Source of the DNA: Caballeronia hypogeia | GTDB taxonomy: Bacteria; Pseudomonadota; Gammaproteobacteria; Burkholderiales; Burkholderiaceae | Assembly: GCF_001544875.2 (NCBI RefSeq) | Contig: NZ_FCOA02000027.1 | Span: 38,647-102,646 of the forward strand | DNA: 64,000 bases | Direction: 5' to 3' | Part shown: piece after piece, positions 53,975 through 63,957 of the stretch | Numbering within the stretch: the first letter of the stretch is position 1 | Layout of the letters: each line of letters starts with the position of its first letter | Notes under the pieces: generated by a model | Seen by the model: only the letters and a program-made list of their open reading frames with translations | The model's database searches: none | What the model was told of the DNA's origin: nothing | Position numbers and translations under genes: made by a program

Positions 53975-54379
53975 ATGAGCACCGAAAGCAACTGGCTCGA
54001 CAAGGTGAAATGGGACGCGAACGGCCTCGTGCCGGTCATCGCCCAGGAACACACGACCAACGACGTGCTGATGTTCGCATGGATGAACCGCGAGGCTCTG
54101 GCGAAGACCATCGAACTCAGGCGCGCGGTGTATTTCTCGCGTTCGCGTCAGCGCCTGTGGTTCAAGGGCGAGGAATCGGGCCACGTGCAGCACGTTCACG
54201 ACGTGCGCCTCGATTGCGATGAGGACGTCGTGCTGCTGAAGGTCGAGCAGGTCTCGGGCATCGCGTGCCACACCGGCCGCCATTCCTGTTTTTTCCAGAA
54301 ATTCGAAGGCACGGCGGAAAACGGCGAGTGGGTCGCTGTCGAGCCGGTCCTGAAAGACCCCGAAAACATCTACAAATGA
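53975..54379 (+). CDS. hisI: Phosphoribosyl-AMP cyclohydrolase
   Basis: A 134-residue zinc/magnesium enzyme opening the adenine ring of PR-AMP. Motifs are VLMFAWMNREALAKT, WFKGEESGHVQHV, the metal site DCDEDVVLLKV, and CHTGRHSCFF with the zinc cysteines. It is separate from, not fused to, hisE; the stop overlaps hisE (ATGA). Confidence 0.96.
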   Translation: MSTESNWLDKVKWDANGLVPVIAQEHTTNDVLMFAWMNREALAKTIELRRAVYFSRSRQRLWFKGEESGHVQHVHDVRLDCDEDVVLLKVEQVSGIACHTGRHSCFFQKFEGTAENGEWVAVEPVLKDPENIYK

Positions 54380-54744
54380 CGCAAGCCAATACGCTGGACA
54401 CGCTGCTGCGCCTCGCCGCCGTCATCGACAGCCGCAAGGGCGGCGATCCGGAACAATCCTACGTTTCCCGACTCTTTCACAAAGGCGACGACGCGGTCCT
54501 GAAGAAGATCGGCGAGGAAGCGACGGAAGTCGCGCTCGCCGCGAAGGACGCGCGCCACGGCGGCGCCAAGCAGGCGCTTGTCGGGGAAGTCGCCGATTTG
54601 TGGTTTCATTGTCTCGTGATGCTGTCGCATTTCGACCTGAGCCCCGCCGACGTGATCGCGGAACTGGAAAGACGCGAAGGTTTGTCGGGGATCGAGGAAA
54701 AAGCGCTGCGCAAGTCGCGCGAGCGCGAGCAGAACGGCGGCTGA
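54376..54744 (+). CDS. hisE: Phosphoribosyl-ATP pyrophosphatase
   Basis: A 122-residue all-alpha NTP-PPase-like enzyme that removes pyrophosphate from PR-ATP. The metal-binding helix motif is KKIGEEATEVALAAKD, followed by EVADLWFHCLVML. Last gene of the his cluster. Confidence 0.95.
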   Translation: MTQANTLDTLLRLAAVIDSRKGGDPEQSYVSRLFHKGDDAVLKKIGEEATEVALAAKDARHGGAKQALVGEVADLWFHCLVMLSHFDLSPADVIAELERREGLSGIEEKALRKSREREQNGG

Positions 54745-54776
54745 CGAGCAGCACGCTTCACGAAGGAGGGGCAAGC

Positions 54777-55160
54777 ATGAACCGGCCTTACGAACCGTAT
54801 CCGCCGCCTGTCGTTCAGGATTCGACCGATCCGCGCAACATGCGCACGTTCACGCATATCCTTTATGCGCTGTACGCCTTCTACTGGCTGACTGGCGGGC
54901 TCACCGGCCTCGTCGCCATCATCCTCAACTACATCAAGCGCGGCGATGCGGCTGGCACGCCGTATGAGGACCACTTCACCTGGCAAATCCGCACGTTCTG
55001 GTGGGCGGTGCTGGGTCACCTGATCGGCTTCGCGACGCTCTGGATCGGCGTTGGCTTTCTGATTCTCGGCGCGGTCAGCATCTGGACCCTCTACCGCATC
55101 ATCAAGGGCTGGCTGTATCTCTACGAAAACAAGACGATCGAACCGCGCGCCTGGTTCTGA
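54777..55160 (+). CDS. DUF4870-like small membrane protein
   Basis: A 127-residue protein with an N-terminal Pro-rich tail (YEPYPPPVVQDS) and about three hydrophobic segments (FTHILYALYAFYWL, GGLTGLVAIILNYI, WWAVLGHLIGFATLWIGVGF onwards). The layout resembles the DUF4870/TMEM family found after hisE in related genomes. Function unknown. AAGGAGGGG precedes the ATG, a very strong ribosome-binding site. Confidence 0.85.
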   Translation: MNRPYEPYPPPVVQDSTDPRNMRTFTHILYALYAFYWLTGGLTGLVAIILNYIKRGDAAGTPYEDHFTWQIRTFWWAVLGHLIGFATLWIGVGFLILGAVSIWTLYRIIKGWLYLYENKTIEPRAWF

Positions 55161-55207
55161 TCCGACTTTGATCATCCATGCCCGGCAACGGGAGACACGG
55201 GACATTC

Positions 55208-55570
55208 ATGAGTCAAGACAACTGTATTTTTTGCAAGATCGCTTCCGGGCAGCTTCCGAGCACGAAAGTCTATGAAGACGATGAGTTCGTCGCCTTCAAC
55301 GACATCAATCCTGCCGCGCCGGTTCATGTGCTGGTGATCCCGCGCAAGCATATTGAAACACTTTCGCATTGCACAGAAAGTGACAGTCCGCTACTTGGTA
55401 GAATGGTAAGTCTCGTCGGACGTTTGGCAAAAGAACTCGGGGTCTCCTACACGGGAGGCGACACCGGCTTTCGCACGGTAATCAATACCGGACCGGGCGG
55501 CGGGCAGGAGGTGTATCACATCCACGCGCATTTGTTAGCCGGCGAGCGCCCGTGGCGCCGAATGGGGTAA
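55208..55570 (+). CDS. hinT: HIT family nucleotide-binding protein (HinT-like)
   Basis: A 120-residue histidine-triad protein, probably a purine nucleoside phosphoramidase. It has the zinc-type N-terminal CIFCKIASGQ, then VHVLVIPRKHIETL and the catalytic triad region GGGQEVYHIHAHLLAG (HxHxH). The start MSQDNCIF at 55208 is chosen over an in-frame ATG at 55178. It lies between the his and tat genes, as in many beta-proteobacteria. Confidence 0.93.
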   Translation: MSQDNCIFCKIASGQLPSTKVYEDDEFVAFNDINPAAPVHVLVIPRKHIETLSHCTESDSPLLGRMVSLVGRLAKELGVSYTGGDTGFRTVINTGPGGGQEVYHIHAHLLAGERPWRRMG

Positions 55571-55722
55571 TGCTGCAATCTTTGTTTGCATTCTCCTTTC
55601 CAATGAAATATTGGGCGAGCAAAATCGATAGTTGAAGCTGAGGCGGTCTGCCTCGGCTGGCCGCGAGGCCGATCTTCCGCCACCGGTATCCAAATCGGGG
55701 TGGAATCACGGAGAGTTTTATC

Positions 55723-55959
55723 ATGGGTTCGTTAAGCATTTGGCATTGGTTGATCGTTCTGCTGATCGTGGCGCTGGTTTTCGGCACGAAGAAACTGCGT
55801 AATATCGGCGGCGATCTCGGCGGTGCGGTGAAGGGCTTCAAGGAAGGCATGCGCGAAGGCGAGACGCCGGCAAATCCTGCCGATCAGCGCGAACTGCCGC
55901 GTAACGGCGCGGTGGACGTCGAGGCGAAGGACAAGTCCCGTTCGAGCGACTATCGCTGA
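55723..55959 (+). CDS. tatA: Sec-independent protein translocase TatA
   Basis: A 78-residue protein with one N-terminal transmembrane helix (IWHWLIVLLIVALVFG), the TKKLRNIGGDLGGAVKGFKEGM amphipathic helix with the FGTKKLR hinge, and an acidic/basic tail. TatA forms the pore through which folded proteins cross. MsrP (6125) and PetA (59675) here carry twin-arginine signals and are likely clients. The 152-nt upstream gap has no clear promoter. Confidence 0.96.
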   Translation: MGSLSIWHWLIVLLIVALVFGTKKLRNIGGDLGGAVKGFKEGMREGETPANPADQRELPRNGAVDVEAKDKSRSSDYR

Positions 55960-55993
55960 TTCGGCTCGACCGTAACCTTCCACTTTTCGTTCA

Positions 55994-56521
55994 ATGCTCG
56001 ATCTCGGTCTGACCAAAATGGCGGTCATCGGCGTCGTGGCGCTGGTGGTCCTCGGGCCAGAGCGCCTGCCCGGTGTCGCGCGCACGGCGGGAGCGCTCTT
56101 CGGGCGCGCGCAGCGCTACATCAACGACGTCAAGTCGGAGGTGGCGCGCGAAATGGAACTCGATGAGCTCAAGAAGATGCGCACCGAGTTCGAAACCGCC
56201 GCATCGAACGTCGAATCGTCGATTCACGACACGCTCAAGCGCCACGAGTCCGAGCTGAACGATGCGTGGAACGAGGGCACGTCGGTCGCACCGAGCATTG
56301 CCGGGGGCGGTGCGGAATCGGCGGACAGCGCCGCATCCGACAAACCCTGGGTGAGTACGTCCGCGTCGACGGCCAAACGCAAGAACTGGCGCGTCAAGCA
56401 AAGCGCGATCCCCAACTGGTACAAGCGCACGACCTCGCGTCGCACGCGGGTTCAATCGGGCGCGGCGCGCGTCGCTCGCCACACGCCCGCCACCTTGCGC
56501 CGGCCGACGAAGTTCTTCTGA
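55994..56521 (+). CDS. tatB: Sec-independent protein translocase TatB
   Basis: A 175-residue protein with the N-terminal helix KMAVIGVVALVVLGPERLPGVA (the LGPERLP hinge is typical), a long amphipathic/coiled region (AQRYINDVKSEVAREMELDEL) and a basic C-terminal tail. It forms the signal-receptor complex with TatC. It lies 34 nt after tatA. Confidence 0.95.
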   Translation: MLDLGLTKMAVIGVVALVVLGPERLPGVARTAGALFGRAQRYINDVKSEVAREMELDELKKMRTEFETAASNVESSIHDTLKRHESELNDAWNEGTSVAPSIAGGGAESADSAASDKPWVSTSASTAKRKNWRVKQSAIPNWYKRTTSRRTRVQSGAARVARHTPATLRRPTKFF

Positions 56522-56565
56522 GCGAGTCGCGCTTCCTTCATCGATGATTCCTACCGAGGGCCGGC

Positions 56566-57345
56566 GTGAGCGACCCGCAACAAACTAAAGAAGAGCCCGT
56601 CGAAGAGACGTTCATTTCGCATCTGGTCGAATTGCGCGACCGCATCATCCGCGCGGGCGCTTCGGTCGTCGTGGTGTTCATCGCGCTGGTGTACTGGGCG
56701 CCGGACATCTTCAAGCTGCTGGCGCGTCCGCTGATGCAGAACCTGCCCGCCGACGGCAAGATGATCGTCACCGACGTGACCGGCTCGTTCTTCGTGCCGA
56801 TGAAGGTAACGATGCTCGTCGCGTTGGTGATCGCGCTTCCTATCGTGCTGTATCAGCTCTGGGCGTTTGTCGCGCCCGGTTTGTATCAGCACGAGAAGAA
56901 GTTGGTCGCGCCGCTCGTGTTCAGCAGCTATGCGCTGTTCCTGTGCGGCATGGCGTTCGCGTATTTCGTGGTGTTTCCGACCATTTTCCGCGTGATGGCG
57001 CACTACAACGCGCCGCTCGGCGCGGAAATGACCACGGATATCGACAATTACCTGAGCTTCGTGCTGACCATGTTCATCGCATTCGGCGTAACGTTCGAGG
57101 TGCCGATCGTCGTCGTGCTGCTCGCGCGCATGGGCGTCGTGTCGATCCAGAAGCTCAAGCAGATTCGTCCGTATGTGATCGTTGGCGCGTTCGTGATTTC
57201 GGCGGTCGTCACGCCGCCGGACGTGTTCTCGCAACTGATTCTCGCGATTCCGCTCATCATTCTTTATGAGGCGGGCATCGTCGCGGCGCGGCTCATGATC
57301 GGCAAGGACGGCGTCAAGAACGAGGAAGCGCCGGCGGAACAGTGA
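56566..57345 (+). CDS. tatC: Sec-independent protein translocase TatC
   Basis: A 259-residue six-helix protein that binds twin-arginine signals. It begins with the conserved FISHLVELRDRIIRA and includes PLMQNLP, the periplasmic region before FVAPGLYQHEKKLV, AFGVTFEVPIVVVLLARMG and PPDVFSQLILAIPL. The start is GTG 56566. It is followed by a shared terminator with the convergent protease gene. Confidence 0.96.
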   Translation: MSDPQQTKEEPVEETFISHLVELRDRIIRAGASVVVVFIALVYWAPDIFKLLARPLMQNLPADGKMIVTDVTGSFFVPMKVTMLVALVIALPIVLYQLWAFVAPGLYQHEKKLVAPLVFSSYALFLCGMAFAYFVVFPTIFRVMAHYNAPLGAEMTTDIDNYLSFVLTMFIAFGVTFEVPIVVVLLARMGVVSIQKLKQIRPYVIVGAFVISAVVTPPDVFSQLILAIPLIILYEAGIVAARLMIGKDGVKNEEAPAEQ

Positions 57346-57404
57346 TGGCGGGTGCGGCGGATTGTCGCGTTGCGCGCCGGTCTGGCCGATGAGTTTCACG
57401 CGAT

Positions 57405-57443
57405 AAAAAAAGGCAGCTTCGATTTCGCCGAAGCTGCCTTTTT
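57405..57443. terminator. Bidirectional terminator between tatC and the DegS-like gene
   Basis: AAGGCAGCTTCG pairs with CGAAGCTGCCTT, with A- and T-runs on either side, so U tracts form on both strands. Confidence 0.9.
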
Positions 57444-57463
57444 GCTTTTGCGCCGTGGCGATT

Positions 57464-58690
<1,227 letters not shown>

Positions 58691-58710
58691 TTGAAGGGAT
58701 AGAGGAATTC

Positions 58711-59457
58711 ATGGATCGGATCGAACTCGAATTGTATCTGAACAATCTGCTGGAAATCGGCCGCTTCAAGGACTATTGCCCGAACGGTCTGCAGGTTGAA
58801 GGCGCGCGCCGCGTCCACAAGATCGCGACCGGCGTGACGGCCTCGCTGGCCTTCCTGGAAGCCGCGCTGGAATGGGGCGCGGACTCCGTGCTCGTGCATC
58901 ACGGCTACTTCTGGCGCAACGAGGCGCCGCAGATTACCGGACGCAAGCATCGACGTCTGCGCACGCTGATCGCCAACGACATCAATCTCTTCGCGTACCA
59001 TCTACCGCTCGATTCGCATCCGGAGCTGGGCAACAACGCGCAGATCGGCGCACGGCTCGGGCTGATCGCGGATAGCCGTTTCGCCGATCAGGATCTCGGC
59101 TGGGCGGCGACGCTCGCCATGCCGCTTTCCCTCGAACACTTCAGCGCGATGGTTGAGAACGCGCTCGGCCGCAAGCCGCTCGTGTTCGGCGATACAAACA
59201 AGGAATTGCGCCGTGTGGCATGGTGCACGGGCGGCGCGCAAGGTTATTTCGAGGAAGCCATCGCGGCCGGCGCTGACGTCTATCTGAGCGGCGAAGTCTC
59301 CGAGCAGACCATGCATATCGCGGCGGAATCGGGCGTGGCGTACATCGCGGCCGGCCATCATGCGACCGAGCGTTACGGCGTGCAGGCGGTGGGCCAGCAC
59401 TTGTCCGAGCAGTTCGACATCGAACATCTTTTTATCGATGTCGATAATCCTGTTTAA
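58711..59457 (+). CDS. Nif3-like dinuclear metal centre protein (YbgI family)
   Basis: A 248-residue protein with the family's metal-binding motifs: CPNGLQVEG near residue 22, DSVLVHHGYFW (His pair), YHLPLDSHPELGNN and the C-terminal AGHHATERYGVQA. Members form hexameric toroids with a di-metal site; a GTP cyclohydrolase type I-like role has been proposed, but the function is unclear. It is divergent from the DegS-like gene with only 20 nt between starts. Confidence 0.92.
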   Translation: MDRIELELYLNNLLEIGRFKDYCPNGLQVEGARRVHKIATGVTASLAFLEAALEWGADSVLVHHGYFWRNEAPQITGRKHRRLRTLIANDINLFAYHLPLDSHPELGNNAQIGARLGLIADSRFADQDLGWAATLAMPLSLEHFSAMVENALGRKPLVFGDTNKELRRVAWCTGGAQGYFEEAIAAGADVYLSGEVSEQTMHIAAESGVAYIAAGHHATERYGVQAVGQHLSEQFDIEHLFIDVDNPV

Positions 59458-59558
59458 TACGCTATTAAGCCGTCCGGCGCATTATTGGCGCTTGCAGTTG
59501 CCTTAAATGAATGCTTCACGAGATTGCGCGAAAAACGTGGGGAAAACCCTGAAGCATC

Positions 59559-59578
59559 AATCACTTCGAGTGATTTTT
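59559..59578 (+). terminator. Short Rho-independent terminator after the Nif3-like gene
   Basis: AATCACT (59559-59565) pairs with AGTGATT (59569-59575) around TCG, with a five-T run. It separates the Nif3-like gene from petABC. The 217-nt gap also contains TATAAA at 59645 but no matching -35. Confidence 0.65.
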
Positions 59579-59674
59579 GCTAACTGGCCCTTGTAAATGC
59601 TAACTCCATTCGCGCACACTAACGGCGGAACACTGATGTGACGGTATAAATCCAACTCAGAAGTGGGGCGTGTG

Positions 59675-60295
59675 ATGCGAGACAAGGAAGAAAAACGCGT
59701 CGACGGCGGCCGCCGTACCTGGCTGATTGCGACGACCGTAGCAGGTGGTTTCGGAGGTGTGGCAACCTTAGTTCCTTTCGTGGGGTCGTTTGCTCCATCG
59801 GAGAAGGCCAAGGCGGCGGGCGCGCCCGTCGAGGTCGATATCAGCGGACTCAAGCCGGGCGAGATGATGACCGTCGCCTGGCGCGGCAAGCCGGTGTGGA
59901 TTCTCAACCGCACCGACGAGATGCTGGCGGACGTGAAGAAGGCCGACAACGAAGTGGCCGACCCGAAGTCCAAGATGGAATTCACGATGCCGTTGCCGGA
60001 GTACTGCAACAACGAGTATCGATCGCGCGCCGATCACAAGAATATTCTCGTGGCGGTGGCCGTGTGCACGCATCTGGGCTGCACGCCCACACCGCGTTTT
60101 CAGGAGGGTGCCCAACCCAATCTCCCCGATGACTGGCCGGGCGGTTTTCTTTGCCCGTGCCACGGCTCCACCTACGATCTGGCGGGCCGCGTCTTCAAGA
60201 ACAAGCCTGCGCCGCAGAATCTGGACATTCCACCGTTCATGTTCACTTCAGCGACGCAACTCGTGATCGGCAAGGACGAAAAGGGAGAGGCGTAA
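59675..60295 (+). CDS. petA: Ubiquinol-cytochrome c reductase Rieske iron-sulfur subunit
   Basis: A 206-residue subunit of the cytochrome bc1 complex. A twin-arginine signal/anchor (GGRRTWLIATTVAGGFGG, about 11-28) points to Tat insertion. The 2Fe-2S ligands are Cys131-Thr-His133 (CTHLGC, with Cys136) and Cys160/His163 (CPCHGS). It passes quinol electrons to cytochrome c1. ATG 59675 is preferred over GTG 59663. First gene of petABC. Confidence 0.97.
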   Translation: MRDKEEKRVDGGRRTWLIATTVAGGFGGVATLVPFVGSFAPSEKAKAAGAPVEVDISGLKPGEMMTVAWRGKPVWILNRTDEMLADVKKADNEVADPKSKMEFTMPLPEYCNNEYRSRADHKNILVAVAVCTHLGCTPTPRFQEGAQPNLPDDWPGGFLCPCHGSTYDLAGRVFKNKPAPQNLDIPPFMFTSATQLVIGKDEKGEA

Positions 60296-61678
60296 ATGGC
60301 GACCGCAGACAAGGAAGTGGAGACAACGGGGCTGACCGGTTGGATCGACCGCCGGTTTCCGATGACCTCGACCTGGAAGAAACACGTATCCGAGTACTAC
60401 GCGCCGAAGAACTTCAACTTCTGGTATTTCTTCGGCTCGCTTGCGTTGCTGGTGCTGGTCAATCAGATCGTCACCGGCATTTTCCTCACGATGAACTACA
60501 AGCCCGACGCGACGCTCGCGTTCGCCTCGGTCGAGTACATCATGCGCGAGGTGCCGTGGGGCTGGCTGATCCGCTACATGCATTCCACGGGGGCGTCGAT
60601 GTTCTTTGTCGTCGTCTATCTGCACATGTTCCGCGGGCTGATGTACGGCTCGTACCGGAAACCGCGCGAGCTGGTGTGGATCTTCGGCTGCGCGATCTTC
60701 CTGTGCCTCATGGCCGAAGCCTTCTTCGGCTATCTGCTGCCGTGGGGGCAGATGTCGTTCTGGGGCGCGCAGGTGATCGTGAACCTGTTCTCGGCGATTC
60801 CGTTCATCGGGCCGGATCTGTCGCTATGGATTCGCGGCGACTACGTGGTGTCGGATGTCACGCTGAACCGCTTCTTCGCGTTCCATGTGATCGCGATTCC
60901 GCTGGTGCTGATCGGGCTCGTCGTCGCGCACCTGGTCGCGCTGCACGAAGTCGGCTCGAACAATCCGGACGGCATCGAGATCAAGGCGAAGAAGGACGCG
61001 AACGGCATTCCGCTCGACGGCATTCCGTTCCATCCGTACTACTCCGTGCACGACTTCATGGGCGTGTGCGTGTTCCTGCTGATTTTCGCGGCGATCATCT
61101 TCTTCGCGCCGGAAATGGGCGGTTACTTCCTCGAAGCCAACAACTTCGTGCCGGCCAATCCGCTGCAGACGCCGTCGGAAATCGCGCCGGTCTGGTACTT
61201 CACCGCGTTCTACGCGATGCTGCGCGCCACCACCGACCCGTTCAAGATCGTGCTGATGATCGTGATCGCGTTGCTCGGCCTGCTCGCGCTCGTGAAGGCG
61301 CGCGGCAAGTGGAAGCTCGGCTTGCCGGTGCTCGCCGTGCTCGTGCTGATCTTCATGGCGCTTACCGAATCGAAGTTCTGGGGCGTGGTGGTGATGGGCA
61401 CGGCCGTGGTGTCGCTGTTCTTTCTGCCGTGGCTGGACAGGAGCCCGGTGAAGTCGATCCGTTACCGGCCGCTGTTCCACAAGGTTTTCTACGCGATCTT
61501 CATCTTCGCGTTCCTGATGCTCGGCTTCCTCGGCACGCGACCGCCATCGCCGGCCGCGACGCTGATCGCGCAAATCTGCGCGCTGATCTACTTCGCGTTT
61601 TTCCTCGGCATGCCTTTCTGGACGCCGCGCGGCAAGTTCAAGACGCCGCCTGAGCGTGTGCACTACAAACCTCACTGA
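60296..61678 (+). CDS. petB: Ubiquinol-cytochrome c reductase cytochrome b subunit
   Basis: A 460-residue membrane subunit carrying both b hemes and the quinone sites. Visible motifs are GWLIRYMHSTGASMFF (first heme ligands), GYLLPWGQMSFWGAQV, RFFAFHVIAIPLVLIGLVVAHLVALH (further heme histidines) and the Qo-site PSEIAPVWYFTAFY (PExxPxWY-like). The C-terminal third adds extra helices. It follows petA with no gap. Confidence 0.97.
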   Translation: MATADKEVETTGLTGWIDRRFPMTSTWKKHVSEYYAPKNFNFWYFFGSLALLVLVNQIVTGIFLTMNYKPDATLAFASVEYIMREVPWGWLIRYMHSTGASMFFVVVYLHMFRGLMYGSYRKPRELVWIFGCAIFLCLMAEAFFGYLLPWGQMSFWGAQVIVNLFSAIPFIGPDLSLWIRGDYVVSDVTLNRFFAFHVIAIPLVLIGLVVAHLVALHEVGSNNPDGIEIKAKKDANGIPLDGIPFHPYYSVHDFMGVCVFLLIFAAIIFFAPEMGGYFLEANNFVPANPLQTPSEIAPVWYFTAFYAMLRATTDPFKIVLMIVIALLGLLALVKARGKWKLGLPVLAVLVLIFMALTESKFWGVVVMGTAVVSLFFLPWLDRSPVKSIRYRPLFHKVFYAIFIFAFLMLGFLGTRPPSPAATLIAQICALIYFAFFLGMPFWTPRGKFKTPPERVHYKPH

Positions 61679-61701
61679 GCGCACGTCCGGAGACGAATAC
61701 G

Positions 61702-62457
61702 ATGAAAAAATGGCTCTCTGCAATATCGATGATCGGCGCGCTGATGTTCGTGTTCGGCGCGGCGCCCGTGCACGCCGAGGAAGAGGCGGTGCTCGATCGC
61801 GCGCCTGACAGTTCGGACAATCTCGCGTCTTTGCAGCACGGCGCGCAGATCTTTGTAAACTACTGCCTGAATTGCCACAGCGCGACCCTGATGCGGTACA
61901 ACCGGCTGACCGATCTCGGCATCAGCGAGAAGCAGATCCAGGAAAATCTGCTTTTCACGACCGATAAGGTTGGCAACACGATGTCGATCGCCATGCGCCC
62001 GGAAGACGCGAAAGCGTGGCTCGGCGCGGCGCCGCCGGATTTGTCGGTGGAAGCGCGGGCGCGCGGCAACGACTGGCTCTATACCTACTTGCGGAGTTTC
62101 TATCGGGATCCGACACGTCCGACCGGATGGAATAATCGCGTCTACGAGAATGTCGGCATGCCGCATGTGCTGTGGACGCTCCAGGGCATTCGCGATGCGA
62201 AATTCGAGACCGATACGGACGAGAAGACGGGTGAAAAGGTAAGAAGATTCGTGGGTTACACTCAGGTAACACCTGGTGCCCTGTCGTCCGTGGATTATGA
62301 TTCTAGTGTGGCCGATCTGGTTTCGTACATGTCGTGGATGGCGGAACCCGCGCAGCAGACGCGGAAGCGGCTCGGCGTCTGGGTTCTGCTGTTCCTGGCG
62401 CTCTTGAGTTTCCTCGCGTGGCGCCTGAACGCGGCATACTGGAAAGATATTAGATAG
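61702..62457 (+). CDS. petC: Ubiquinol-cytochrome c reductase cytochrome c1 subunit
   Basis: A 251-residue periplasmic c-type cytochrome with a signal peptide (to about AHA25) and a C-terminal membrane anchor (LGVWVLLFLALLSFLAWRLN). The heme site is CLNCH (55-59), in NYCLNCHSATLMRYN. The axial Met is probably in NTMSIAMRPEDA or further on. Its heme is likely attached by ResB/CcsB. It hands electrons to soluble cytochromes such as the c4 protein. Confidence 0.96.
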   Translation: MKKWLSAISMIGALMFVFGAAPVHAEEEAVLDRAPDSSDNLASLQHGAQIFVNYCLNCHSATLMRYNRLTDLGISEKQIQENLLFTTDKVGNTMSIAMRPEDAKAWLGAAPPDLSVEARARGNDWLYTYLRSFYRDPTRPTGWNNRVYENVGMPHVLWTLQGIRDAKFETDTDEKTGEKVRRFVGYTQVTPGALSSVDYDSSVADLVSYMSWMAEPAQQTRKRLGVWVLLFLALLSFLAWRLNAAYWKDIR

Positions 62458-62551
62458 CGCGCCTTCGAAGGCGTGGGTCGGCGCGATGGCGTTTTCGTCA
62501 AAGGAAACGTCACGGCCGGCCTTTCGAGTTTACTGAAGGAACTTTAAAAAC

Positions 62552-63163
62552 ATGATGGTTCTGTATTCCGGCACTACTTGCCCCTTCTCCCAGCGCTGCC
62601 GGCTGGTGTTGTTCGAAAAGGGCATGGATTTCGAGATTCGCGACGTTGACCTGTTCAACAAGCCGGAAGACATCGCGGTGATGAACCCGTACGGCCAGGT
62701 GCCGATTCTCGTCGAGCGTGACCTGATCCTGTACGAGTCGAACATCATCAATGAATATATCGACGAGCGTTTCCCGCATCCGCAACTCATGCCGGCGGAC
62801 CCGGTGCAGCGCGCTCGCGCGCGTCTGTTCTTGCTGAATTTCGAGAAGGAGCTGTTCGTTCACGTAGGCACGCTCGAGAACGAGAAGGGCAAGGCAGCAG
62901 AAAAGAATCACGAGAAGGCGCGCGGCGCGATCCGCGATCGCCTGACGCAACTCGCGCCGATCTTCCTGAAGAACAAGTACATGCTGGGCGAAGAGTTTTC
63001 GATGCTCGACGTCGCGATCGCGCCGCTGCTGTGGCGCCTGGATCACTACGGAATCGAGCTGTCGAAGAATGCGGCGCCGTTGATGAAGTATGCCGAGCGG
63101 ATTTTCAGCCGTCCGGCGTATATTGAAGCGCTGACGCCTTCCGAAAAGGTGATGCGTCGATAG
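62552..63163 (+). CDS. sspA: Stringent starvation protein A (GST-fold)
   Basis: A 203-residue glutathione-transferase-fold protein associated with RNA polymerase. The N-terminal thioredoxin-like half contains LYSGTTCPFSQRCRLVLFEKG and NPYGQVPIL, then the family's PHPQLMPADP, important for SspA function. The helical C-terminal half ends at SEKVMRR. It sits 94 nt after petC and precedes sspB, as in many proteobacteria. Confidence 0.94.
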   Translation: MMVLYSGTTCPFSQRCRLVLFEKGMDFEIRDVDLFNKPEDIAVMNPYGQVPILVERDLILYESNIINEYIDERFPHPQLMPADPVQRARARLFLLNFEKELFVHVGTLENEKGKAAEKNHEKARGAIRDRLTQLAPIFLKNKYMLGEEFSMLDVAIAPLLWRLDHYGIELSKNAAPLMKYAERIFSRPAYIEALTPSEKVMRR

Positions 63164-63224
63164 TTTGAGTGCGTTGGGACGCGGCGGCGCAGTTTGCGGG
63201 TCGCATTCCGACAGAGGAAAGTTG

Positions 63225-63734
63225 ATGCAAGAGATTTCCACCAAGCCATATTTGCTTCGTGCACTGTACGAGTGGTGCACGGACAATGGTTTCACGCCCC
63301 ACATCGCGGTCCGCGTCGATGCCGCGACGCGCGTCCCGCGTCAGTTCGTGCGCAACGACGAGATCGTGTTGAACATCAGTTTCGAGGCGACGAGTCAGCT
63401 TCAGATGGGCAACGAGTGGATCGAGTTCAGCGCCCGCTTCTCCGGCAAGTCGCACAAGATCGAAGTGCAGGTGGCGAACGTGCTCGCGATCTACGCGCGA
63501 GAGAACGGGCAGGGCATGGCGTTTCCGGTCGAGCCGGCTTCCCATTCGGGCGCAGATCTGACGGCGGCTCCCATTGCTTCGCGGCCAGCGGAGCGTGAGG
63601 CGCGACAGGTCGAGGAGTCGGCGAGGCCGCGGACGGATTCCAAGCCGACGTCGCAACCCGAGGAGCCGCAATCGGGAGTCGACGAGGACGCTTCGAAATC
63701 GCCTGTGCGTTCTCACCTCAAAGTCGTTAAATGA
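63225..63734 (+). CDS. sspB: ClpXP protease specificity-enhancing factor SspB
   Basis: A 169-residue adaptor delivering ssrA-tagged peptides to ClpXP. The folded domain (about 1-110) starts EISTKPYLLRALYEWCTDNG and includes FVRNDEIVLNISFEAT and VLAIYARENGQGMAF. A disordered linker rich in Pro/Glu/Ser leads to the C-terminal ClpX-binding tail (SHLKVVK). The ATG at 63225 has AGAGGAAA upstream and matches the family; the frame is open to 63165. Confidence 0.95.
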   Translation: MQEISTKPYLLRALYEWCTDNGFTPHIAVRVDAATRVPRQFVRNDEIVLNISFEATSQLQMGNEWIEFSARFSGKSHKIEVQVANVLAIYARENGQGMAFPVEPASHSGADLTAAPIASRPAEREARQVEESARPRTDSKPTSQPEEPQSGVDEDASKSPVRSHLKVVK

Positions 63735-63752
63735 AGTAGAATCTCGGTCTTC

Positions 63753-63828
<76 letters not shown>

Positions 63829-63840
63829 AGACTTACGCCG

Positions 63841-63876
63841 ACGGGTCGTGAGATGTCCGCACGACCCGTTTGCTTT
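63841..63876 (+). terminator. Rho-independent terminator after tRNA-Thr
   Basis: ACGGGTCGTG (63841-63850) pairs with CACGACCCGT (63860-63869), followed by TTGCTTT. It lies 13 nt after the tRNA. Confidence 0.8.
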
Positions 63877-63928
63877 GAGTTGGTTTGAATGTGTAGGTTG
63901 AGTCAATAAGAATTGCTTCAAAATCTTG

Positions 63929-63957
63929 TTGACGAAAGCCGAAACGTTCTTCATAAT
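63929..63957 (+). promoter_or_regulatory. Strong sigma70-type promoter reading out of the window
   Basis: TTGACG (63929-63934) and CATAAT (63952-63957) are exactly 17 nt apart, each one base off consensus. The downstream sequence CTCGTTTCTCTGCTGCTGAC is gene-free. The quality and the neighbouring tRNA suggest that a stable-RNA operon follows. Confidence 0.7.
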